Positions 27,168 to 35,126 of a DNA stretch of 64,000 bases are shown in pieces. Each line of letters opens with the position of its first letter. The first letter of the stretch is position 1. This DNA is from Microbispora bryophytorum (lineage in GTDB: Bacteria; Actinomycetota; Actinomycetes; Streptosporangiales; Streptosporangiaceae), in the NCBI RefSeq assembly GCF_006874465.1, contig NZ_VIRL01000002.1, forward strand, positions 142,092-206,091. Direction: 5' to 3'. Both the position numbers and the translations under genes were made by a program. The notes beneath the pieces are model-generated. The model made no database searches. It saw only the letters and a list, made by a program, of their open reading frames with translations, and had not been told where the DNA came from.

Positions 27168-27590
27168 TCACCCCGCGGGGGCCGCCTTCCGCGGCTCGCC
27201 GCGGTAGGTGCCGAACGACCAGAGGTTGTCCTCCGGATCGCGGACGGCGAACTCGCGGGAGCCGTAGTCGGTGTCGTACGGCTCCTGGACGACCCGCGCC
27301 CCCGCGGCGGTCGCCCGCGCGAACAGCGCGTCCGGGTCGTCGGTCACGGCGTACGCGCCGAACGAGCCGGGGGTGAGGCGCCACTTGTCGTCCGGCGTGT
27401 CCCGGACACTGCCCAGCATGATCCCGCCGCCGTGCGGCCAGGAGAGCTGGGCGTGGTCGACGCGGTCGCCCTCGCCGTACACGGCGGTCTCCTCGAAGCC
27501 GAACGCCTCGACGAGGAAGGCGATCAGTGCGCGTGCGTCCCCGGCCCGCAGCGTGGGCCATACCTGAGGTGCTGGTGTGGTGTCGTTCAT
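27168..27590 (-). CDS. VOC-family (glyoxalase-like) protein
   Basis: The 140-residue single-domain VOC protein has APQVWPTLRAGDARALIAFL, QLSWPHGGGIMLGSV and a C-terminal half ending DYGSREFAVRDPEDNLWSFG. Members of this subfamily include resistance-type binding proteins and glyoxalases. Its ATG overlaps the stop of the AraC gene (ATGA), so the two are translationally coupled and probably function together. The ligand is unknown. Confidence 0.88.
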   Translation of the reverse strand: MNDTTPAPQVWPTLRAGDARALIAFLVEAFGFEETAVYGEGDRVDHAQLSWPHGGGIMLGSVRDTPDDKWRLTPGSFGAYAVTDDPDALFARATAAGARVVQEPYDTDYGSREFAVRDPEDNLWSFGTYRGEPRKAAPAG

Positions 27591-28504
27591 GCCGTCGAGT
27601 CTGGCGAGCCGTCCCCCGCCCCGGCTTGGACGTTTCGGAACAGCTCGCCGCCGTGGCCGCCCTCCTCGGCCAGCCACCGGCTGGGCGAACACCCGGCGAG
27701 GCCGCCGAACTCGCGGGCGAGGTGCGCCTGGTCGTAGAACCCGCACTCGGCGGCCGCGTCGGCCAGCGTGAGCCGCCGTCCGGACGCCGCCGCGCCCTGG
27801 AGCAGGCGGCGGACCCGGTCGAACCGCACCACCCGTGCGGCCTCCTTGGGGGACAGGCCGATCTCCTCCCGGAACCGGCCGTTCAGGTGCCTGGTGCTCC
27901 AGCCGGCCTCGCTGGCGAGGCCGGACACGGTGACCTGCCCGCCGGCGGTCAGCGTCCGCTGCCACGCTCGCGCCACCTCGGCCGGGTGGGCCCGCGTGGG
28001 GCGGGCATGCCGGGACAGGACCCCGTCGAGGACCGCGAAGCGCTCGTCCCAGCCGTGCGCCTCCAGCAGGCGCTCGCGCAGCTCGCCCGCCAGCCGGCCG
28101 AGCACCTCGGCGCCGTCGACGTCGAGCCCTGACAGCTCCCCGGCGGGCAGCCCGAGCAGGGCCCGCGCGCCGAGCGGCGTCAGCGCGAGCTGCACGCCCG
28201 ACTGCCGCCCGTCGTGCGTGATCAGCGCGGGGGTGGTGTGCAGCCCGCCGACCAGCGTGTCGTACGACCCGGGCGGGGTGCGCGGATCGGGGTGCTCCGC
28301 GACGACGAGCGGGTCGTCGAGTGTGACGATCATCGTCAGGTAGGGCGACGGCAGGCCGCGATGCGTGGCCGGCGGAACTCCGGCCTCGCGATAGCCGCTG
28401 TACCACGCGACCAGCGGACGCAGCGCGGGAGCGGGCCGCCGGCGCAGGTAGCGTGCCTCGTCGCGCTCGTTCGCGTCCGTCGTCCGCTGTGTTTGTGTCG
28501 CCAT
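27587..28504 (-). CDS. AraC-family transcriptional regulator
   Basis: The 305-residue protein has an N-terminal sensor half (LRPLVAWYSGYREAGVPPAT; QSGVQLALTPLGARALLGLP). The C-terminal AraC DNA-binding domain has VSGLASEAGWSTRHLNGRFR and LADAAAECGFYDQAHLAREF as the two HTHs. ATG 28504 has GAGGGAGGG upstream. It is the first gene of a two-gene unit with the VOC protein, which it likely controls together with itself. Confidence 0.9.
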   Translation of the reverse strand: MATQTQRTTDANERDEARYLRRRPAPALRPLVAWYSGYREAGVPPATHRGLPSPYLTMIVTLDDPLVVAEHPDPRTPPGSYDTLVGGLHTTPALITHDGRQSGVQLALTPLGARALLGLPAGELSGLDVDGAEVLGRLAGELRERLLEAHGWDERFAVLDGVLSRHARPTRAHPAEVARAWQRTLTAGGQVTVSGLASEAGWSTRHLNGRFREEIGLSPKEAARVVRFDRVRRLLQGAAASGRRLTLADAAAECGFYDQAHLAREFGGLAGCSPSRWLAEEGGHGGELFRNVQAGAGDGSPDSTA

Positions 28505-28552
28505 CGGCCGGCCCTCCCTCCTGCCCTCCCAGTCTCCCCGAAGGAGCGCACG

Positions 28553-28582
28553 GCGGCCATCGTCGCGGGCGACGACGGCCGC
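28553..28582 (-). terminator. Hairpin after the PTS operon
   Basis: GCGGCCATCGTCG pairs with CGACGACGGCCGC (one mismatch) across CGGG, just downstream of the ptsH stop on the minus strand. Confidence 0.45.
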
Positions 28583-28655
28583 GGGGGCGGGGTGTGGTGA
28601 GGCCATGGCGAGGCGGGCCGGGGTGGCGGGGTGTTCCCGTGTCCGCGGCCGGCGG

Positions 28656-28943
28656 TCAGGCGGCGCCTTCGGCTCCTTCGGCGTCCAGGTCGCGAGACAG
28701 CAGGTCCGCGAGGGCGGCGAGGGCCTCCTCCGCTCCCGGTCCGTCGGCCTCCAGGGTGACCTCGGTGCCGTGCCCGACCCCGAGGGTGAGCACGCCCAGC
28801 ATGCTGTTGGCGGGGACGGCCTTTCCGTCGCCCACACGGATGCGCACGGGCACCGCCTGCCGCGCCGCCGCCTCGACGAAGATCTTCGCGGGGCGGGCGT
28901 GCAGGCCGGAGCGCGAGGCGACCGCCAGTGTCCTTTCCGGCAT
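28656..28943 (-). CDS. ptsH: Phosphocarrier protein HPr
   Basis: Small PTS phosphotransfer protein of 95 residues that accepts phosphate from PEP via Enzyme I and passes it to EIIA. The active-site His15 lies in RSGLHARPA exactly at the canonical position, and a Ser at 47 (ANSML) corresponds to the regulatory Ser46. Start ATG follows GAGAGGAA. It is the last gene of the sugar-alcohol PTS operon. Enzyme I is not in the window, so the system depends on a distant ptsI. Confidence 0.93.
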   Translation of the reverse strand: MPERTLAVASRSGLHARPAKIFVEAAARQAVPVRIRVGDGKAVPANSMLGVLTLGVGHGTEVTLEADGPGAEEALAALADLLSRDLDAEGAEGAA

Positions 28944-28956
28944 CGGGTTCCTCTCA

Positions 28957-28998
28957 GGGCTCGAATCGGGGGCTCGAATCGGGGGCTCGAATTCAGGG
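28957..28998. repeat. Tandem GGGCTCGAATC repeat between dehydrogenase and ptsH
   Basis: Three to four copies of a 16-base unit (GGCTCGAATCGGG and variants) fill the 49-base gap and overlap the 3' end of the dehydrogenase gene. Confidence 0.6.
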
Positions 28999-30033
28999 CT
29001 CGATGGTGACCTTGATGGCGGCGCCGCGGGCGACGACGTCGATGGCGTCCATGACCTCGTCCAGGCCGAGGCGATGGGTGATCAGGTCGGCCACCGGCAC
29101 CGCTCCGTCGGCGATGAGCCGCAGGGCGCGGGCGTTGTGCGCAGGGCTCGACCCGTTGGCGCCGACGATGGTCAGCTCCCGGTAGTGCACCAGGTTGGAG
29201 TCGCAGGCGATGACCGGGTCGTCCTTCGGCAACCCGCCGAAGAAGCTGATCCGGCCCTGCCGCGCGGCCATCTGCAACGCCTGCTGCTGGGCCGCGCCGG
29301 AGGCCGCCGCCGTGATCACCACGTCGGCGCCCCGGCCTCCGGTCAGCTTGAGCACCTCGTCGACGAGGTCGGTCTCACCCGAGCAGATCGCCGCGTCCGG
29401 CCCTACGAGGGCGGCGGCCATCGCGAGGCGTTCGGCGTTCAGGTCGGCGAGGAACACCCGGGCCGCGCCGCGCGAGCGGGCCAGCCGCACGTGCAGGCAG
29501 CCGATCGGGCCCGAGCCGACGACGACCACGTCGTCGCCCTCGCCGACGCGGGCCAGCTCCTGCCCGTTGAGCACGCAGGCGAGCGGCTCGGCGAGGGACG
29601 CCTCGGCGAAGCCCACCCCGTCGGGGATGCGGTTGAGCCCGTCCACGGCGAGAACCTTGGCCGGCACGACCATGTACTGCGCGAAGCCGCCGTCGTAGTG
29701 GTAGCCCATCGACTCCTGGTTGGGGCAGACCGTGAGGTGGCCCCGGCGGCACTCCTCGCACCGGCCGCACGGGATCGCGGCGATCACCTGCACCCGGTCT
29801 CCCGGGCTCCAGCCGGTGACGCCCTCGCCGACCTCCACGATCTCCCCGGCGATCTCGTGGCCCATCACGCGGGGCGGCCTGATGTGGTGGTGCCCGAACC
29901 GGTAGATCTTGACGTCCGTGCCGCACGTCGAACAGTTGCGTACGCGGATCTTGACCTCGCCGGAGTGGGCGACGGGCTCGGGCACCTCCTCCAGGCGGAT
30001 GTCCCCGGGAGCATGAAAACGGGCGACTTTCAC
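28993..30033 (-). CDS. Zinc-dependent medium-chain alcohol dehydrogenase (sorbitol/galactitol-phosphate DH-like)
   Basis: NAD(P)-dependent MDR of 346 residues. The catalytic zinc site is Cys in NCSTCGTDVK and His in VMGHEIAGEI. The structural zinc Cys cluster is CGRCEECRRGHLTVC, and the Rossmann motif is VVVGSGPIGCLHVRLA. GTG 30033 overlaps the EIIA stop (GTGA). Its place among mannitol-type PTS components and a PfkB kinase suggests it oxidises the imported polyol phosphate to a ketose phosphate. Mannitol loci usually use MtlD, a different family, so this would be a substitution, as in galactitol systems (GatD). Substrate is inferred. Confidence 0.85.
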   Translation of the reverse strand: MKVARFHAPGDIRLEEVPEPVAHSGEVKIRVRNCSTCGTDVKIYRFGHHHIRPPRVMGHEIAGEIVEVGEGVTGWSPGDRVQVIAAIPCGRCEECRRGHLTVCPNQESMGYHYDGGFAQYMVVPAKVLAVDGLNRIPDGVGFAEASLAEPLACVLNGQELARVGEGDDVVVVGSGPIGCLHVRLARSRGAARVFLADLNAERLAMAAALVGPDAAICSGETDLVDEVLKLTGGRGADVVITAAASGAAQQQALQMAARQGRISFFGGLPKDDPVIACDSNLVHYRELTIVGANGSSPAHNARALRLIADGAVPVADLITHRLGLDEVMDAIDVVARGAAIKVTIEP

Positions 30034-30497
30034 TCGGAGTCTTCCTCTTCGTCCGGTAGCAGCAGATGGATGACCTCGTCGACCTCGGTGGCCGCGCGCA
30101 GGGCCGCGGCGCGTTCCGGGTCGAGCAGGATCTGGGCGAGCTGCGACAGCAGCCGCAGGTGGCCGTCGCCGCGGGCCGCGATGCCGACGCACACCGTCAC
30201 GCGCTCGCCGTGCCAGTCGACGCCCTCGGGGAGGAGCAGCACGCAGATGGCGTCGTGCCGGACCGCCTCCTTCGAGGCCAGCGTGCCGTGGGGGATGGCG
30301 ACGCCCTCGCCGACGTATGTGGAGATCGACCGCTCGCGTTCGAGCATGGCCTCGGTGTAGCTCCGGTCCACCGCGCCGATCTCCTGGAGGACCGCTCCGC
30401 ACTGCCGGACGGCGTCTTCGACGTCCGAGGCGGTCGCGGCCGTCCGTACGGCGCGGGGATCGAGGGGGAGCGGGGCCGTGCCGGCCCGGTCAGCCAT
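30030..30497 (-). CDS. PTS EIIA component, mannitol/fructose type
   Basis: Cytosolic 155-residue PTS_EIIA type-2 domain that carries phosphate from HPr to EIIB. The phosphorylated His is His70 in GEGVAIPHGT. The helix near the start (DVEDAVRQCGAVLQEIG) and the C-terminal acidic tail (LLPDEEEDSE) are typical or acceptable. Its start overlaps the EIIB end by 8 bases and its stop overlaps the dehydrogenase start, indicating one polycistronic message. Confidence 0.92.
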   Translation of the reverse strand: MADRAGTAPLPLDPRAVRTAATASDVEDAVRQCGAVLQEIGAVDRSYTEAMLERERSISTYVGEGVAIPHGTLASKEAVRHDAICVLLLPEGVDWHGERVTVCVGIAARGDGHLRLLSQLAQILLDPERAAALRAATEVDEVIHLLLPDEEEDSE

Positions 30498-30798
30498 CGA
30501 TCGTGCCCCCGTTCTTGATGGCGGTGACGATCCGCGCCACGGCCGGGTCGCCGATGAAGACCTGGAACGGCACGAGCACGACGCCGGGGGCGCTCGCCCT
30601 GGCCCGATCGGCCAGCCCGGTGTGGCACACGACCACGTCGGCGTCCCCGGGGATCGAGTTGACCGGGGTGTGCTCCACGCTTACCGGGGTGCCCTTGAGC
30701 TGCCTGCGCAGCGTGCTCGCCAGCATGACACTGCTACCCATGCCCGCGTCGCAGGCCACGATGAGCTTGCGAACGTCCTTGCCCTCGATGCTCGACAC
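30490..30798 (-). CDS. PTS EIIB component, mannitol type
   Basis: The 102-residue free-standing EIIB domain has the phosphocysteine loop CDAGMGSSVML with Cys16. It passes phosphate to the sugar during transport by EIIC. It uses a GTG start 5 bases after the EIIC stop. In many bacteria this domain is fused to EIIC (MtlA IICB); here it is a separate gene. Confidence 0.92.
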   Translation of the reverse strand: MSSIEGKDVRKLIVACDAGMGSSVMLASTLRRQLKGTPVSVEHTPVNSIPGDADVVVCHTGLADRARASAPGVVLVPFQVFIGDPAVARIVTAIKNGGTIDG

Positions 30799-30802
30799 GG
30801 TT

Positions 30803-31987
30803 CTACGCCTCCTTGGTGGCGGGCACGCTCTCGGCCGCCGTCTCGCCGGTGGTGTCGCGATTGTCGTCGTTCGTGCTGGTGGTGGTGTCGTCGGTGTCGT
30901 GCGGGACGGCGTCCTGCGCCGGGTCGTCCGCCTTGTCGCCGTTGGCGCGGCCGAAGCCCAGCAGCGCGGCGGCGACGGCGAAGGAGACGGCCGTCGCGAC
31001 CACGATCCCGGCGATCACGCCGAACCAGCCGCCCTTCGGGGTCACCGCCATGTAGGCGAAGATGCTGCCCGGCGACGGAGTCGCGACCAGGCCCGCCCCG
31101 GTGACCAGGAAGGTGAGCACGCCCGCGGCGCCGCCGGCGACCACCGCGAGGATCAGGCGCGGCTTCATCAGCACGTACGGGAAGTAGATCTCGTGGATGC
31201 CGCCGAAGAAATGAATGATCATGGCGGCGGGGGTGCTGGGACGCAGCGACCTCGGGCCGAACAGCAGGTAGGCGATCAGCAGGCCGAGGCCGGGGCCCGG
31301 GTTGGACTCCAGCATGAACAGGATCGACTTGCCGTGCTTGACCGACTCGGCGACGCCCAGCGGCCCGAGCACTCCGTGGTTGATCGCGTTGTTGAGGAAC
31401 AGCACCTTGGCCGGCTCGATGATGACCGAGGCGATCGGCAGGAGGGAGTGGGCGATGAGCCACTCGACGCCGCTGCCCGCCACGTCGGTGAACTTCTCCA
31501 CCACCGGGCCGATGGCGAGGACGCCGGCGATCGCCGTGACCGCGCCGACGATGCCGGCGGTGAAGTTGTCGACCAGCATCTCGAAGCCGGCCCGGGTCCG
31601 CTCGGAGGTGAACCTGTCGACGTACTTGAGGATCAGCGCGGCCAGCGGACCGATGATCATCGCGCCGAGGAACATCGGAACGTCCGCCCCGACGACCACG
31701 CCCATCGTGGCGACGGCGCCGACGACCGCGCCGCGCTGCGCGTGGACCATCCGGCCGCCGGTGTAGCCGATGAGCACGGGGAGCAGGACCTTGATGATCG
31801 GGTCGACCAGTTCGGCGAGTGCCTTGTTCGGCATCCACCCGGTCGGGATGAACAGGGCCGTGATGAGGCCCCAGGCGATGAAGGCGCCGATGTTGGGCAT
31901 GATCATCCCGGCGAGATGGCCGCCGAAGCGCTGGATCGTGGCCCGCACACCGGTGCCGTGGACGGTGGGGGTATAGGGCGTGGCCAT
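30803..31987 (-). CDS. PTS EIIC permease, mannitol type
   Basis: Integral membrane sugar channel of 394 residues with the MtlA EIIC pattern: GGHLAGMIMPNIGAFIAWGL at the start, many membrane segments, the NNAINHGVLGPLG loop and HFFGGIHEIYFPYVLMKPRL near the sugar site. The C-terminal 55 residues are a hydrophilic Asp/Thr-rich tail where fused forms carry EIIB. ATG has AAAAGGAG eight bases upstream. A 213-base gap with GAGCGG-type repeats separates it from pfkB, so an internal promoter is possible. Confidence 0.92.
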   Translation of the reverse strand: MATPYTPTVHGTGVRATIQRFGGHLAGMIMPNIGAFIAWGLITALFIPTGWMPNKALAELVDPIIKVLLPVLIGYTGGRMVHAQRGAVVGAVATMGVVVGADVPMFLGAMIIGPLAALILKYVDRFTSERTRAGFEMLVDNFTAGIVGAVTAIAGVLAIGPVVEKFTDVAGSGVEWLIAHSLLPIASVIIEPAKVLFLNNAINHGVLGPLGVAESVKHGKSILFMLESNPGPGLGLLIAYLLFGPRSLRPSTPAAMIIHFFGGIHEIYFPYVLMKPRLILAVVAGGAAGVLTFLVTGAGLVATPSPGSIFAYMAVTPKGGWFGVIAGIVVATAVSFAVAAALLGFGRANGDKADDPAQDAVPHDTDDTTTSTNDDNRDTTGETAAESVPATKEA

Positions 31988-32200
31988 TGACGTGCTCCTT
32001 TTGGGGGGCGACCGGCCTGGCTGGCCGGGTTGTGAGGGGGTGGACCGCTGTCATCCCCCGGGTTATGAGCGAGCGGACCGGATGTGTCGTGTGACGCGGA
32101 GCGGACGGAGCGGGTGAATCGTTTGAGCCGGAGCGGGTGAGTCCGAGCCGACAGCGGGCTGGGGGAGGGCGAGTGAGCCGGCGGGCGCCGTGTGGCGCGC

Positions 32201-33166
32201 TCAGATACCCCCTGGCGCCGGGCGAGGGGGTGGCGTGAGCGGCCGGGCCGGGTCGGGGGGACCGATCCTGACGTGTGTGCGATCGATGTCGGCCGGGCGG
32301 GGCATCCGGCTGCCGGGCAGCCCCACGGCCGCGCCGGCCCAGGCGAGGCCCTCGGCGAGGGCCGTCGCGCCACGGGCTCCCGCGGCGAGGAAGCCGGCCA
32401 GGAGGGCGTCGCCCGCGCCCACGCTGCTGCGCGGCTCCTCGACCGCGCATTCGCCGTACCAGACCTGTTCGTCGTGCTCGACCAGCAGCGCGCCGTCCGC
32501 CCCGAGACTGGTCAGGACCGACCGCGCGCCCATGGCGCGCAGCTTGCCGACCGCGTCGAGCACGTCGCCGACACAGGCGATCGACGTGCCGGTGGCCTCG
32601 GCGAGCTCGTCGCGGTTGGGTTTGACCAGCGCGGGGCCGGCGTTCACGGCGGACACGAGGGCGGGGCCGCTCGTGTCGACCGCCAGGTTGATGCCGGCGT
32701 CGGTGAACCGGCGGCACAGTCCGGCGTAGACGTCCACCGGCGCGCCGGGCGGGAGGCTGCCCGAGGCGACCACCCAGCTGGCCGACCGCGCGGCGTCGAG
32801 CACGGCGCCCGCCAGTGTGTCCAGCTCGGCGGGGGTCAGCGCGGTGCCCGGCTCGTTCACCTTGGTGACGGTGCCGTCCGGCTCGGCGATCGCGACGTTG
32901 GACCGGGTGGGGCCCTCCACCGGCACGGGGATCATGTAGATGCCCTCTGCCGACAGCAGGTCGAGGAGCCGGCGTCCCTCGCTGCCGCCGTACGGGATGA
33001 CCGCGCACGACCGGACGTCGTTGGCCAGCAGGGCCCGCGTCACGTTGACGCCCTTGCCGCCGGGGTCGAGGTGGGTGGCGGCCGCCCGGATGACGGCCCC
33101 GCGGGTGAGCGCGCCGACCTCGATCGTCCGGTCGAGGCTGGGGTTCAGGGTCAGGGTCAGGATCAT
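32201..33166 (-). CDS. PfkB-family hexose kinase (1-phosphofructokinase/tagatose-6-phosphate kinase type)
   Basis: Ribokinase-fold kinase of 321 residues. It has the FruK/LacC-type N-terminus TLTLNPSLDRTIEV, the DPGGKGVNVTRAL signature and the catalytic PfkB signature SSVGAGDALLAGFLA. It would phosphorylate the ketose phosphate made in this pathway to a bisphosphate for aldolase. Its ATG overlaps the DeoR stop (ATGA), so regulator and kinase are coupled. Exact substrate (fructose-1-P, fructose-6-P or tagatose-6-P) cannot be told from sequence. Confidence 0.9.
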   Translation of the reverse strand: MILTLTLNPSLDRTIEVGALTRGAVIRAAATHLDPGGKGVNVTRALLANDVRSCAVIPYGGSEGRRLLDLLSAEGIYMIPVPVEGPTRSNVAIAEPDGTVTKVNEPGTALTPAELDTLAGAVLDAARSASWVVASGSLPPGAPVDVYAGLCRRFTDAGINLAVDTSGPALVSAVNAGPALVKPNRDELAEATGTSIACVGDVLDAVGKLRAMGARSVLTSLGADGALLVEHDEQVWYGECAVEEPRSSVGAGDALLAGFLAAGARGATALAEGLAWAGAAVGLPGSRMPRPADIDRTHVRIGPPDPARPLTPPPRPAPGGI

Positions 33167-33924
33167 GCGCGGACCACCTCGGGCCCGGCGGCGGCCAGCG
33201 CGGCGGCCTGGTCGGGGTCGAGCCCGGCGTCGGTGATGACGACGTCGATCTCGCCGAGCGTCGCGAAGCGCGCCAGGTAGGTGCCGGAGAACTTCGTGTG
33301 GTCGGCCAGCAGGACGGCGCGGTCGGCGCAGGCGATCATCGCCCGCTTGATCGCCGCCTCGGCCGGGTCGGGGGTGGTCAGGCCCTTGGCGACCGAGCAG
33401 CCGTTGGTGGCCATGAAGGCCACGTCGACGTTGAGCTGCGACAGCTGCTGGATGGCCCAGTCCTCCACGGTCGCCAGCGTCCGGCCGCGCACCCGGCCGC
33501 CCAGCATGAGCACGGTCAGGTTGGGGCGGGCCGCCAGCACCGTGGCCAGCGGGGGTGAGTTCACGACGACGGTGAGCTCCCGGTCGGCGGGCAGTGCCTG
33601 GACGAGCCGGCTCGTCGTGGAGCCGGCGTCGACGACCACGGAGCCGTCCTCGGGGAGCTCGGCCAGGGCGGCCTTGGCGATGCGCTCCTTCTCGGCCGTC
33701 ATCACCTCGTCCCTGGCGGCCAGGGCGGGCTCGAACCCCAGGCGTTCGACCGGGATCGCGCCGCCGTGCACGCGCCTCAGGACGCCCGCGCGCTCCAGTG
33801 CGGTCAGGTCGCGGCGGATCGTCTCCGTCGTGACGCCGAACCGCTCGGCCAGCGTCACCACGTCGACCCGGCCGGCGTCGCGGGCCGCCCGCAGGATCTC
33901 CTGCTGCCGCTCCTCGGCGTACAT
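33163..33924 (-). CDS. DeoR-family transcriptional repressor
   Basis: The 253-residue protein has the DeoR HTH at the start (RQQEILRAARDAGRVDVVTL, ERFGVTTETIRRDLTALERA) and the sugar-phosphate sensing DeoRC domain (VVVDAGSTTSRLVQALP; NGCSVAKGLTTPD). It is the first gene of the PTS locus and probably responds to a phosphorylated intermediate. A sigma-70 promoter (33965-33992) and 11-bp-period direct repeats (33943-33964) sit immediately upstream, suggesting autorepression. Confidence 0.92.
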   Translation of the reverse strand: MYAEERQQEILRAARDAGRVDVVTLAERFGVTTETIRRDLTALERAGVLRRVHGGAIPVERLGFEPALAARDEVMTAEKERIAKAALAELPEDGSVVVDAGSTTSRLVQALPADRELTVVVNSPPLATVLAARPNLTVLMLGGRVRGRTLATVEDWAIQQLSQLNVDVAFMATNGCSVAKGLTTPDPAEAAIKRAMIACADRAVLLADHTKFSGTYLARFATLGEIDVVITDAGLDPDQAAALAAAGPEVVRA

Positions 33925-33942
33925 CGTGTTGGTTCACCGCCA

Positions 33943-33964
33943 TTTCGATGTTGTTTCGTATGTG
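33943..33964 (-). promoter_or_regulatory. Candidate DeoR operator (direct repeats)
   Basis: TTTCGATGTTG and TTTCGTATGTG lie head-to-tail with an 11-base period between the -10 element and the deoR start (CGAAA half-sites on the coding strand). This is a typical place and spacing for DeoR-family repression. Confidence 0.5.
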
Positions 33965-33992
33965 TTTATACCCGTCTATGTTGGAAGGTCAA
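33965..33992 (-). promoter_or_regulatory. Sigma-70 promoter of the deoR-pfkB-PTS locus
   Basis: On the minus strand TTGACC (33992-33987), a 16-base spacer and TATAAA (33970-33965), about 40 bases upstream of the deoR ATG. Confidence 0.65.
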
Positions 33993-34078
33993 GGGCGGTG
34001 AACGTAACAAAACGGGCAAGGTGCACGTAGCGCCCGGGTGTCCGCAATTCCCGGCGGCCCCGCGCCCCGGCGCCTCCG

Positions 34079-34103
34079 TGTCACGTCTCGAACCTCCGGC
34101 GCG
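34079..34103 (+). promoter_or_regulatory. ECF41-type promoter of the ECF41 sigma/qcrAB operon
   Basis: TGTCAC (34079-34084), a 15-base spacer and CGTC (34100-34103), 33 bases before the ATG of an ECF41 sigma gene. It matches the ECF41 recognition pattern TGTCACA-N15/16-CGTC as remembered from family descriptions, and implies autoregulation. Confidence 0.7.
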
Positions 34104-34136
34104 TCTCTATAGGGGAGGCGGAGACAAGGAGGCCAG

Positions 34137-35099
34137 ATGCCCGCGGTGACCGATGGGCAGCCCACACCAGTCGCCAGTTTCGAGAGCAGCCGGGATCTGC
34201 TGTTCGGGGTGGCCTACCGGGTGCTGGGCAGCGTGACCGACGCCGAGGACATCGTGCAGGAGGCATGGCTGCGATGGGACCGCGTCGACCACTCCGGGAT
34301 CGCCGATCCCCGGTCCTTCCTCGTCCGGGTCACGACCAGGCTCGCCCTCGACCGCCTGCGCTGGGCGAAGGCCCGCAGGGAGGCGTACGTGGGGCAGTGG
34401 CTGCCCGAACCGCTGCCGACCGGGCCCGCGATCGAGGAGGGCGCCGAGACGGCGGACTCGGTCTCCATGGCCATGCTCGTGGTGATGGAGACCCTCTCCC
34501 CGCTGGAGCGGGTCGTGTTCGTGCTGCGGGAGGCGTTCGAGTTCTCCTTCGCCGACATCGCGGCGGTGGTCGGCCGGTCCGAGACGGCGGTCCGGCAGCT
34601 CGCCCGCCGCGCCCGCTCGCACGTGGGTGAGCGGCGGCCCCGGTTCCGGCAGGACCGCGAGGTCCGCAGGCGGGTGACCGAACGCTTCCTGGCCGCCTGC
34701 CTGGGCGGTGACCTGCGGGCGCTGCTCGACCTGCTCGCCCCGGAGGTCACCTTGTCCATCGACGGGAACGGCCGCCGCGGCGTGGCGAGAAACCCGGTCG
34801 GGGGCGCGGCGAAGGTCGGCCGCCTGCTCGTATGCGGCCTGCGTCGGGTGCTGCGTCCAGCGGGCATCGCGGCCGCGGAGACCGACGACATCGGCGGCGG
34901 ATCAATCGTGGACGTCAACGGCGGGCCCGCGGCGCTCATCACCGCCGGGGGCGAGCCGATCGCCGTCATCGTGGTCGACGTCGATCGCGCCGCCGACCTC
35001 GTCACGCGCATCTGGATCATCGCCAACCAGGACAAGCTCAGGGGCGTCGGCGCGGGCCGGCGACCCGGGAGGAACAGACATATCCGTGCCGCGGGCTGA
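34137..35099 (+). CDS. ECF41-family RNA polymerase sigma factor with SnoaL-like C-terminus
   Basis: The 320-residue sigma factor has region 2 (LLFGVAYRVLGSVTDAEDIV), the ECF41 hallmark WLPEPLPTG linker, region 4 (EFSFADIAAVVGRSETAVRQ) and a SnoaL-like domain of about 125 residues that modulates activity in place of an anti-sigma factor. A C-terminal NQDKL variant of the usual NPDKL motif is present. ATG follows AAGGAGG. It is preceded by an ECF41-type promoter and sits 27 bases before qcrA, so it probably drives its own operon including qcrAB. Its inducing signal is unknown. Confidence 0.93.
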   Translation: MPAVTDGQPTPVASFESSRDLLFGVAYRVLGSVTDAEDIVQEAWLRWDRVDHSGIADPRSFLVRVTTRLALDRLRWAKARREAYVGQWLPEPLPTGPAIEEGAETADSVSMAMLVVMETLSPLERVVFVLREAFEFSFADIAAVVGRSETAVRQLARRARSHVGERRPRFRQDREVRRRVTERFLAACLGGDLRALLDLLAPEVTLSIDGNGRRGVARNPVGGAAKVGRLLVCGLRRVLRPAGIAAAETDDIGGGSIVDVNGGPAALITAGGEPIAVIVVDVDRAADLVTRIWIIANQDKLRGVGAGRRPGRNRHIRAAG

Positions 35100-35126
35100 C
35101 CGGCCGCGAGAGAAGCGACTTTCGTC

